DNA of 64,000 bases from Streptomyces sp. NBC_01296 (lineage in GTDB: Bacteria; Actinomycetota; Actinomycetes; Streptomycetales; Streptomycetaceae), in assembly GCF_035984415.1 (NCBI RefSeq), contig NZ_CP130720.1:8791237-8855236 (forward strand), read 5' to 3'. Position numbers and translations under genes: made by a program. Position 1 is the first letter of the stretch, and each line of letters starts with the position of its first letter. Positions 1-6,879 of the stretch are shown piece after piece. The notes beneath the pieces were generated by a model. That model did not search any database and was not told the DNA's origin. It was given only the letters and a program-made list of their open reading frames with translations.

Positions 1-24
1 AGACCCAGCATCGGACCGCACGGG

Positions 25-342
25 ATGCGAGAAGAGGTCTCCGCCGGGATGTTCTCCGGCGCCATCGACGCCCACTGGCACGACCAGCTCGATACCCCCG
101 CCTACGACGCGTTCTCCACCGAGCACGCGGGAGCGGTCGTGGGACACAGCCCGGAGTCCGGATCCGGCGGGATCGGGTGGGCGGCCGTGTACGAGGAGGC
201 GTACGGGCCGCTGCCCGCGATCTGGTTCACCGACGAGCTCGGTCGCCTCGACGGCGAGGCCTTCGCTGCCTACCGGGAGACCGGCCGCGTCGAGGCGTCG
301 TGGAACTGCGGTCCCGAGTTCGCCGGCGAGACCGCTCAGTGA
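25..342 (+). CDS. Hypothetical protein, possibly 5'-incomplete
   Basis: A 105-residue protein that I do not recognise. The frame stays open to the left edge of the window, so the real start may lie upstream; ATG at 25 is the first start visible. It is acidic with several Trp residues (IWFTDELG, SWNCGPEF). Its TGA stop at 340-342 overlaps the GTG start at 339 of the next gene (GTGA), so the two are probably translationally coupled. It appears to be the first member of a three-gene unit ending in a kinase-like protein at 978-1823. Confidence 0.55.
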   Translation: MREEVSAGMFSGAIDAHWHDQLDTPAYDAFSTEHAGAVVGHSPESGSGGIGWAAVYEEAYGPLPAIWFTDELGRLDGEAFAAYRETGRVEASWNCGPEFAGETAQ

Positions 343-981
343 CCAGCACCGCGCCCACGGAGCCCCCGCTCGCGCGGGCGGGGGCTCTGCGCCTCTCCCA
401 GAACCGCACCACCACTCCCGCCTTCGCCGGGTACGTGGAGGCCACCACTGCGCACTGCCCCTACCTCGGCCCGTCAGTGAACAACGGGCTGACGTACTGG
501 ACGACGTACGACATTGCGCCGGGCGCCGGGCTGTTCGATATCGAGGGCACCCTGTTCGCGGCGGCGGGTCGTCTGCACGGAGCGGGTTCGAATTCTGGCC
601 AAAGGGCAGCGCGGTTATCTGGTGTGCGAGAACCTGGTCGTGCGTGGGGCCTCACGCTGTCACCTGGACTGGCCGCACTGGGCCCTGAAGAACCTCTACG
701 GGTCCATCGGGCCGATGTTCGGCAAGTTCTGGGAGGGTGAGGAGGACACCAGCCGCTACGGCGCCGCCGTTCCCCTTCCCCCGGTGACGTTCCTGTCGAT
801 TCGTCCCGCCGTGCGTCCGCGTGACCCGCAGTTCCTGCAGAGCACACCTGTGCTGGCCGAGACCATCCGCGAGGCCCAGGACGACAGCCGCCACGTCTTC
901 GACGGTCTTGAGCGCGACTGGGCCACGGTGCGGTCCTGGGCCGCCCGCCTGCCGAAGCCTTCGAAGGAGAGCATCCCTTGA
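339..981 (+). pseudogene. Hypothetical protein broken by a frameshift
   Basis: Two adjacent frames with good coding character make one gene. From GTG 339 the first frame reads about 85 sensible residues (for example NNGLTYWTTYDIAPG). From about 585-600 the coherent reading moves to another frame (GYLVCENLVVRG, then WPHWALKNLYG) and continues to the TGA at 979-981. The join lies near 590. Both ends keep tight overlaps with their neighbours (GTGA at 339, TTGA at 978), so the gene was once an intact middle member of the cassette. Function unknown. A sequencing error at the join would restore a protein of about 213 residues. Confidence 0.6.
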
Positions 982-1823
982 GCACTCCCTCCCCGATTCC
1001 AGCCCCTGCACGGGCCGCCGCCACCGAGCACTGCGGCCGCGACCTGGTCCTCACCGAGATCACTGACCGGCGCGGCTCTGCCGTCTGGAAGGCCGCCGGC
1101 CACAAGGGCGCCGCCGCTGTGAAGGTCGGCCGCGGCGACGGCGTCGAGATCACCGCCCGCGAGGCCGCCGCTCTCGCCGCCCTGAACACCGATTACTTCG
1201 TGGGTGGCGGTGTCACCCACGGTTTGGCCTGGCTGCTGACCGACTGGCTCGAGGGCCCCTCCACGTGGGAGGTCTTTGGCCCCGTCCGGGCGGGTGGCGT
1301 CGACCGGGAGCAGGCTGTGGCCGCGGCCGCCGACCTGTGCGCGGCCGTCGCCGGCCTCCACGCATCGGGCTGGGTGCACGCCGACCTCCAGCCCTCTCAC
1401 GGCATCCACACCGACACTGGGGTCCAGCTCATCGATCTGGCCTGGGCCTGGCGGCCGGGCTGGGACCAGGGCATCAAGTTCAACGGTGGCCTGACGCACC
1501 TGCTCTCGCCCGAGCTCGCGGCCGCCATCCTCACCGGGGACAAGCCCGTCGCCGTCACCCGGGCCGCCGATGTGTACGCCCTCGCCGGGACTATCTGGAC
1601 CTGCGCGACTGGGAGGTGGCCGCTGGACTACCAGGCCGCCGGGATCAGCCCGAAGACCTGCAGCCCGCACGAGCTGCGCCAGCACATCGCCACCGGCCGC
1701 GTCCCCGTCACGGCCGACCGGCCCTGGCCCGACCTACAGAACGTGCTGCTGCCCGTACTACTGGACGATCCAGCCAACCGGCCCACCGCCAGCGAACTCG
1801 GCAAAACGCTACAGGCCCCGTAA
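978..1823 (+). CDS. Protein kinase-like (phosphotransferase) protein
   Basis: 281 residues from a TTG start whose last bases overlap the upstream stop (TTGA). Eukaryotic-type kinase signatures can be read in order: an invariant-type Lys in AAVKVGR, a helix-C Glu (TAREAAALAAL), catalytic loop HADLQPSH, metal-binding DLAW in place of DFG, LLSPELAA in place of APE, and a C-lobe with DVYALAGTIW. The usual catalytic-loop Asn is replaced by His, so activity is uncertain. No membrane segment or sensor domain is visible; it is a bare cytoplasmic kinase domain. It closes a coupled three-gene cassette and may act on the two small proteins encoded before it (inference). Confidence 0.75.
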   Translation: MSTPSPIPAPARAAATEHCGRDLVLTEITDRRGSAVWKAAGHKGAAAVKVGRGDGVEITAREAAALAALNTDYFVGGGVTHGLAWLLTDWLEGPSTWEVFGPVRAGGVDREQAVAAAADLCAAVAGLHASGWVHADLQPSHGIHTDTGVQLIDLAWAWRPGWDQGIKFNGGLTHLLSPELAAAILTGDKPVAVTRAADVYALAGTIWTCATGRWPLDYQAAGISPKTCSPHELRQHIATGRVPVTADRPWPDLQNVLLPVLLDDPANRPTASELGKTLQAP

Positions 1824-2203
1824 GGCACGTCGCTGCTTCGTAGCCCTCAGCCCGTCGCTCGGCCGAGCTAAACGACCGAGAGAGGCTTCCTGGCCGACAT
1901 GGGGGACATCGGGGCCGTGATCTGCCATAGGGAGTCCTCCACCAGGTCCTGCCCCCTTGTGGGGGTAAGGCTGGTTCTGGGGCCGTACGAGGTGTGAAGC
2001 AGGAGCCGGAGCGGGGTTGAGGCCAGTCATGGAACCGATGCTGGCGCAGGCTATGGGTTCGGGAGGCACTCTCTATGGTGGACGGGAGGCCCTGGAGCAG
2101 GAGCCTGGCGACAGGGGGGCCCTAGGCCTTTCGTACTGTGCCCAGGCGTCTCAGGCAGGTGCAAGTACCGGCCGACTGCCTGTCCGTGTGCTGGTCGCTC
2201 GCT
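1824..2203. other. Intergenic stretch without a convincing gene
   Basis: Non-coding by inspection apart from a short DNA ligase 5' relic at 2017-2056. A G/C-rich run near 1950-1965 (CCCCCTTGTGGGGG) can form a small hairpin and may serve as terminator for the kinase-like gene. Confidence 0.4.
2017..2056 (+). pseudogene. ATP-dependent DNA ligase 5'-end relic (copy N1)
   Basis: Reads LRPVMEPMLAQA, which corresponds to the first dozen residues (LxPPVEPMLAQA) seen in four other fragments in this window. Similarity stops after GCGCAGGCT. It is the shortest of the five 5' relics, and the adjoining bases do not continue the ligase. The assignment rests mainly on the match to the longer copy at 45143, which reaches the KLDG active-site motif. 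Confidence 0.55.
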
Positions 2204-2941
2204 TCACCGCCATACCTCCGTTACGTCTGCCTGGGTAGTGCTGCTGTTTCCTTCCGGGGCATAGCTGATCTTCCATAGGTCTGTCGTAGCGTTGATTTGC
2301 CCGACGGCGTATCCGTCGATTCTCTCGACTGCCGGGTTCTCGGCAGTCCTGCAGTCGTAGTTCATGCGCTCTCCACTGATGATGTTGGCGGCTCCGCCGT
2401 TGTAGACGCAGCGGAAGCTCTGGGATCCTCCGGACGGATACTTGAGAGCGATTGCCCATGGGTATCCCTCGCCGGGAGAGACGTCAGTCGGACGGGGCTG
2501 GCGGTCGATGGTGGGATCGTCAACTATCCAAACTTTCTTCTCCCATGGCGACGCCAGGCAGGCTGCCCTGCGGGGGAGTCCTGACACGGGGTAGACGAAT
2601 GGCCAGCATGGATCCCTAATGGCCTCGTTAGAGAAGCATCGCAGCGCGTCGGGGTCGCTGCTCACGCGGCTGTTCTGGCACTTGGCTGCTCCGTGACCGT
2701 CTTCTTGGTATGGCGGAAGGAGCGATCCGTCGCTCCGGAAGAGGCGGAGGAGGTGAACTTCTGTGCGATCCGGCTCCTTGGGTGGGTCTCCCGCCAGTTG
2801 GAGAACAGCCACGACAAGCCCGGCGATTGTGGCAACACCCGCGCTGATCTCAAGCCATCGGACCCATGGCTTCGTGCGGCGCTGATGACTACTCGCTCCC
2901 GCATCTGAATTCAGGGAGTCTGTACCGTTTCCATCCTCCAT
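2204..2941 (-). CDS. Membrane-anchored Cys-containing hypothetical protein
   Basis: 245 residues. A polar N-terminus of about 25 residues is followed by one hydrophobic segment (about 30-50, SAGVATIAGLVVAVLQLAG). The remaining ~190 residues are predicted outside, with about six Cys spread along them (AKCQNS, LRCFSN, DPCWPF, RAACLA, FRCVYN, NYDCRT). The spacing suggests disulphides in an exported domain. No family recognised. GC content is slightly below that of the neighbours. It stands alone on the minus strand between the kinase cassette and the toxin-antitoxin pair. Confidence 0.7.
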   Translation of the reverse strand: MEDGNGTDSLNSDAGASSHQRRTKPWVRWLEISAGVATIAGLVVAVLQLAGDPPKEPDRTEVHLLRLFRSDGSLLPPYQEDGHGAAKCQNSRVSSDPDALRCFSNEAIRDPCWPFVYPVSGLPRRAACLASPWEKKVWIVDDPTIDRQPRPTDVSPGEGYPWAIALKYPSGGSQSFRCVYNGGAANIISGERMNYDCRTAENPAVERIDGYAVGQINATTDLWKISYAPEGNSSTTQADVTEVWR

Positions 2942-3200
2942 GAGCTAATCATTGCGGAACACCAGGGAATGAGCTGGCAGGCTGACCTGACATGCCGATG
3001 GGCCTCGCAACGGCCGGTCGCGCCGGCACTAATCGAACGCGTCCGGCCCTCACCGCCGCCGCGCGAAGGGTCTGCGGATGGCAGTGCTCGGCTGACACCC
3101 AAGAGCTCACCCCCTGAGTCCTGAGGACGGGCCGGCCCGGCGGCCTGGAGGAAACGGGGCGACTGGCGCAGGCGCAGGGGCGTGATCACGATTCCGGGTG

Positions 3201-3512
3201 TTACTGCCAGAAGATTCGTTCGATGACGATCTGGGGGTCTGCGGTGCGGTGGGTGAAGGTGTAGCGGAGCCAGCCGTGGCCGTGGTCGAAGTACAGGATG
3301 TGCGCGCCGCGGGGCTCGGTGGAGCGGGCGGGTTCGATGCTGACGCTCGTCGTGTCGAGATGGTCGTCGCGGTAGGGGTGGCGGGAGGTCTTCAGCTCGG
3401 TGACGGCGTCGATGATCAGGTCTCGCACGCGGGTGTGCAGAGCGTCGCGGTACTCGGCGGCCAGCTTGGTCCAGTCCGCGGCCCAGGGCGGGCCGGTGAA
3501 CTCTGCGCTCAC
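3201..3512 (-). CDS. Putative RelE/ParE-like toxin (pair 1)
   Basis: About 103 residues if translation begins at the GTG at 3510-3512, which overlaps the stop of the upstream gene (GTGA). An ATG-initiated longer frame exists but its N-terminus is low-complexity. The C-terminus HILYFDHGHGWLRYTF and IVIERIFWQ resembles the terminal strands of RelE/ParE ribonuclease-fold toxins, which end in a hydrophobic ...IFW/H segment. Second gene of a DUF6247-like operon. The same order is found again at 30093-30661, which supports a toxin role by position. Toxicity is inferred, not seen. Confidence 0.5.
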   Translation of the reverse strand: MSAEFTGPPWAADWTKLAAEYRDALHTRVRDLIIDAVTELKTSRHPYRDDHLDTTSVSIEPARSTEPRGAHILYFDHGHGWLRYTFTHRTADPQIVIERIFWQ

Positions 3513-3853
3513 TCGCCGGGCCCGAGCGAAGCCATCTGGTGGTGGATTCGGGAGGCTTCTTCCAGGAGATCCCTGGCCTTGTCGGGATCGGCGCACTCGG
3601 CGGCCCGCTGCTCAAGATCACGCACGTGGTGGTCGAGATCGGGATCCCGGGCGAGGGCGTACTCGCCCCACCAGCGCGCCAGGAAAGCGGGGCCGGCACC
3701 GATGTCGTACGTGTCGGCGATCTTCGCCCGCCAGTTGGCCTCGAAGTCGGCCAGCAGCTGCGGCGCGTGGGTGGCGATCGCGGCACGCAGCGCGGGGATG
3801 CTGCGCTCCGGCATCGGGGGGATGCCTCGGGAGGGCCCGGGGGCGGTGGTCAT
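3509..3853 (-). CDS. Putative antitoxin, DUF6247-like (pair 1)
   Basis: 114 residues, all predicted helical, with a conserved-looking core FEANWRAKIADTYD ... FLARWWGEYALARDPD. Small proteins of this kind occur in Streptomyces upstream of RelE-type genes and resemble the DUF6247 family; that assignment is from memory and should be checked. The ATG at 3851-3853 is preceded by an AGAGGA ribosome site. Its stop overlaps the GTG of the partner, as in many toxin-antitoxin operons where the antitoxin comes first. Confidence 0.5.
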   Translation of the reverse strand: MTTAPGPSRGIPPMPERSIPALRAAIATHAPQLLADFEANWRAKIADTYDIGAGPAFLARWWGEYALARDPDLDHHVRDLEQRAAECADPDKARDLLEEASRIHHQMASLGPGE

Positions 3854-3932
3854 GATTGCGTCCTCTCCGCTCGTCGCCCTCCACGATAGTGCGCGCCACG
3901 GCGGGACCGGAGGCGATTCCTGCTACGGCTGT

Positions 3933-4190
3933 TCAGCGTGGTTCCCGATAGCCCGCGAGCCCCAGCGGGTGGGGCAGGAGGGTGTGGAGTTCGTCGGGAC
4001 CGGGGAGCTCGGAGAGGTAGAAGCGGTAGTGCTCGCCGTCTGCTGGGCGGACCGTGACGTTCTTGCCAGCAGCTGTGCCGGCCTCGAGCGCGGCCAGGAC
4101 GTCCTGCGGATGGTCCGCCAGGACAGCGGTGTGGAAGCAGGCGGCCGCACCGAGGTCGAGGGCGCGCCGGACCGCCCGCGCTCTTCCCCC
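3933..4190 (-). CDS. Hypothetical fragment
   Basis: The last ~85 codons of a minus-strand frame look coding (VRPADGEHYRFYLSELPG, LHTLLPHPLGLAGYREPR), whereas the frame upstream of about 4190 is low-complexity Gly/Arg sequence. This may be the 3' part of a gene whose start has been lost, or a short gene with an unclear start. No family recognised. It overlaps nothing else convincing. Confidence 0.35.
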   Translation of the reverse strand, partial: GGRARAVRRALDLGAAACFHTAVLADHPQDVLAALEAGTAAGKNVTVRPADGEHYRFYLSELPGPDELHTLLPHPLGLAGYREPR

Positions 4191-4308
4191 AACCGCCCAC
4201 CCACCAAGGCCGCCTCGACCCGCGCAGCATCCCAGACCTACTCCCGGACGCCTGGACAGCGCCACTGAGCGAACTGGACGGGCCCCTGCGGCTCCTGCAG
4301 CGCGACGC

Positions 4309-4503
4309 CGCTATCCGGCCCTGGTCCAGATGGCCCGCGGTGGATCACGAACCGGGGCCGCCCGCTACCTCGGAATCCCGCCCGGAACTCTGGAGTCCAC
4401 CACCCTCCGGATCCGCACCTGGCAAGAACAGCCAGGCAACGCCCAGGCGTACCAGGCAGCACTTCACCACATCGCGGAGATCGCCTCCCGCACGGGTGCC
4501 TGA
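4309..4503 (+). pseudogene. C-terminal relic, possibly TniQ-like or HTH protein
   Basis: Only the final ~65 codons of this frame look like protein (MARGGSRTGAARYLGIPPG, then AYQAALHHIAEIAS). The helix-rich tail resembles the C-terminal part of TniQ-like or HTH proteins linked to mobile elements, but this is a weak impression. The upstream part of the same frame is Arg/Pro-rich noise, so this is a truncated remnant. Confidence 0.3.
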
Positions 4504-4585
4504 GACGGCCGCTGGAACTGGTTTGGCGCGGCAGGCCGCAGAAAAGCAAGTGCCAGGGCATGAGCTATGCAGGCAGGATGCCCGC

Positions 4586-5038
4586 ATGTCTACCGAAGTC
4601 AGCGGGATGATCGAGTGTCGACCAGGTGCCCGCCTATGGGGCCCCGAAGACGAGGACTCCGCATGGCGCGCCGCCATCGACCTTTTCCTGCTCAACAATG
4701 GCAACGCCTACGAAGCCCTCGCCTGCCTTTTCGGTATCCGCAACTACATCGGCTTTCGCCCCTTGGCCGAAGGCCGTGGCCTTCCGAGCGACACATCCGA
4801 GGGGCTGCGGACCGAATACGCCGCGTACGGCGGACCTCCTGACGTCCACGGCACAACGTGGATCACCTGGGCCGAGCTGGCCGCCGCCGACTGGCGAGAA
4901 ACAGACAGCTCGGGCACGCGGAGCCGAGAATCGGTTGCAGGAGACGAAACCCACTGGGGACCAGTCTGGAGCGTGATGCGAACACTCAGCGAAGTGCACG
5001 GAGCGGAACATGTGCGACTTGTTGCCTGGTTCCACTGA
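4586..5038 (+). CDS. Conserved hypothetical protein
   Basis: 150 residues from ATG 4586. The frame is open further upstream, but that part is shadow of other sequence, and AGGA lies 8 bases before this ATG. The protein has WAELAAADW and an N-terminal region with LFLLNNGNAYEALACLFG. It ends ...HVRLVAWFH. I do not recognise a named family. It lies 45 bases upstream of a DUF5958-type gene on the same strand and may be co-transcribed with it. Confidence 0.6.
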   Translation: MSTEVSGMIECRPGARLWGPEDEDSAWRAAIDLFLLNNGNAYEALACLFGIRNYIGFRPLAEGRGLPSDTSEGLRTEYAAYGGPPDVHGTTWITWAELAAADWRETDSSGTRSRESVAGDETHWGPVWSVMRTLSEVHGAEHVRLVAWFH

Positions 5039-5083
5039 CCTCGATTCCGCGGCGAAGCGCCGCTTGTCCGAAGGGAGGCAGCC

Positions 5084-5482
5084 GTGACCGAACGCGACGT
5101 CATGCTCAACGAACTCGCGCAGGGGTTGCGCCCGATGTCACAGGGCATCGAATGGTTCGACGCACTTGGCCCGGAGGAACAGTCCGAGGCATTGCTGTTC
5201 CTACGCCACCACTGTGTCCAGGCGCGCGCCACCACCGAGGACGGACCGGAGAGCGTCCGCCGCGCCGGGCTGCGCCCGACGCACACACCCGCGGTCCTGA
5301 TTACCCGCGGCCGGATTGAGCACCAGTTGGGGAAGATCGCCTCTCTCACGCCCCTCGATGAACGCCGCAAGGCGTTCCGGCTGCTGGTCGCGGTCCTCGC
5401 GATCGCCGACGGACGACGGCGCGAACGCTTCTGCTCCGACGGGTGCGGTCACTGGTGGCACAGGCTATCCGCCACTGGCTGA
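5084..5482 (+). CDS. DUF5958 family protein
   Basis: 132 residues. The GTG start at 5084 has a strong AGGGAGG site 5 bases upstream. The sequence matches my memory of the actinobacterial DUF5958 family: LNELAQGLRPMSQGIEWFD near the start, ARATTEDGPESVRRAGLRPT in the middle, then DERRKAFRLLVAVLAIADG and a CSDGCGHWWH tail. The paired Cys and His/Trp at the end suggest a metal-binding or structural cluster. Function unknown; such genes are scattered in accessory regions. Confidence 0.75.
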   Translation: MTERDVMLNELAQGLRPMSQGIEWFDALGPEEQSEALLFLRHHCVQARATTEDGPESVRRAGLRPTHTPAVLITRGRIEHQLGKIASLTPLDERRKAFRLLVAVLAIADGRRRERFCSDGCGHWWHRLSATG

Positions 5483-5592
5483 TCCCTCCGCCGGCGCTGG
5501 GCACGACGCTGCTCCTGATACCGACGCGCGCCTGGCCAGCCACCCGGCGGCAGCAACTCGTCATTACCGCGGCCGCGCGGTGGGATGCCGAT

Positions 5593-6690
5593 TTACATGA
5601 GGGTGACGCGCATCCCGCCCTCGGCCAGCACCTCGAGTACGGTGGCCACCAGGTCGTACGACTCGCCGTTCGGCGCCAAGACGCGGGACAGGTACCCGGC
5701 TGCGGTTGCGGCATCCCGCCAGAGCAGGGTTGCGGGGGCGGTGTAGCCGAAGTTGCCGCGCAGACAGTCGACGAGGGCGTCCAGGCAGCCGCCGAAGTAG
5801 CCGCCCGGTCCGTTGACAGCCTCGCCGAGTGCCAGGTAGAGGCCCGGTTCATCGGTGATGTGTCGGCCGTCCAGCTCGTACATGCGTCCGGCCGCCCGGT
5901 CGTGGTGCTCGAGCCGGCAGCCCCGCTCACGGACGAGGTCGAGCCAGGCCCCGCGTTGCCGGGTGTCGAGGCTTGCCCAGGCGCCAGGAGCGTCCGGTGG
6001 TCCGGCCAGCCAGCGCTCCCAGATGGGCCGCGCGTACCCCGGTACAGGTTCGAAGTGCTCACCGTCGAGTTCCAGATCGATCAGATCCGTCCGATGGGAG
6101 GACGGGCGCCACGTGCGGACCTTGGGCCGCAGCAGACGGTCGGTGAGCTGCTCGCCCCGGTCGTCCCGTATCTCCAGCCAGGCCTCCTCCAGGTCCAGTG
6201 CCCGCCGGGTGCCCGTCGCCAGTGCCCGCCGCAGTCGGTCACCCGGGGCGAGCCCGCGCAAGATGAGCGGGGACGCTGCGTGCTCGGGCGGCAGGACGCG
6301 CGGCAACTCCCGGCAGGAGCCCAGCCACTGGTACCCGTTGTGCAGTCGGACAGGAGCCCTGTGTCCCTCGGGCGGCCCCTCATAGTCGTCCAGACCATTG
6401 ATCACGAGAGCGTCCGTTCCCGGGTATGGTCCGAGGCTTTCCGCGTCCTCCAGGAGCCAGGCGTCAAGCGTCCTGTCTTCCGGCACCAGCCACACTCGGC
6501 TGCCGACCCAGCCTCGTACCTCGGCTCCGTCGGGGACCCAGCCGAACAGTTCGTACGTCCCGCGCCGCGGCTCCCTGAATAGTCCCTCGGCCTCGGCGCA
6601 GGTGCCCCAGACATGGCCGTCCCCTGTGTCCGTCAGCGTGTACCGTCCCTGCCCGCGATGGTCCCTGTCCTTATGCACGGTGGGAATCAT
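5593..6690 (-). CDS. Large protein with C-terminal barstar-like domain
   Basis: 365 residues. From about residue 265 the sequence follows barstar (RNase inhibitor) organisation: YELDGRHITDEPGLYLAL, a Gly-Gly turn (GGYFGGCLDALVDCL) and a closing ILAE-type strand (LEVLAEGGMRV). The N-terminal 260 residues are of unknown fold, with repeated short beta-like segments. Streptomyces encodes many such fusions; they may neutralise secreted or intercellular RNase toxins, or be regulatory. No barnase-type RNase gene is visible nearby. Transcribed divergently from the HEAT-repeat gene across a long palindrome at 6774-6821. Confidence 0.7.
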   Translation of the reverse strand: MIPTVHKDRDHRGQGRYTLTDTGDGHVWGTCAEAEGLFREPRRGTYELFGWVPDGAEVRGWVGSRVWLVPEDRTLDAWLLEDAESLGPYPGTDALVINGLDDYEGPPEGHRAPVRLHNGYQWLGSCRELPRVLPPEHAASPLILRGLAPGDRLRRALATGTRRALDLEEAWLEIRDDRGEQLTDRLLRPKVRTWRPSSHRTDLIDLELDGEHFEPVPGYARPIWERWLAGPPDAPGAWASLDTRQRGAWLDLVRERGCRLEHHDRAAGRMYELDGRHITDEPGLYLALGEAVNGPGGYFGGCLDALVDCLRGNFGYTAPATLLWRDAATAAGYLSRVLAPNGESYDLVATVLEVLAEGGMRVTLM

Positions 6691-6773
6691 GCCCGGACGA
6701 GGAGTAGACCGTGAAGCCCTTTTCGTGGCCGGTCAGGGCGACTCGAGGCTGAGCGCTCCAACTGGCGGATGGT

Positions 6774-6821
6774 GCCAACTGAACCGCTCAGGCACACGTG
6801 TGACTGAGCGGTTCAGTTGGC
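6774..6821. repeat. 48-bp near-perfect palindrome
   Basis: Arms of 24 bases differ at one position and meet at CACACGTGTG. The outer 17 bases of each arm (GCCAACTGAACCGCTCA and its complement) are perfectly paired. It sits between two divergent genes, so it is not a simple terminator. The same 17-base core recurs as TGAGCGGCGTAGGTGGC at 6827-6843 and near the end of the HEAT gene at 9100-9140. It may be an operator for both genes or a mobile-cassette end. Confidence 0.8.
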
Positions 6822-6879
6822 CCGGGTGAGCGGCGTAGGTGGCCCGGTCATGTCAGAGGTGGCTGGCACGATGCTCCGC

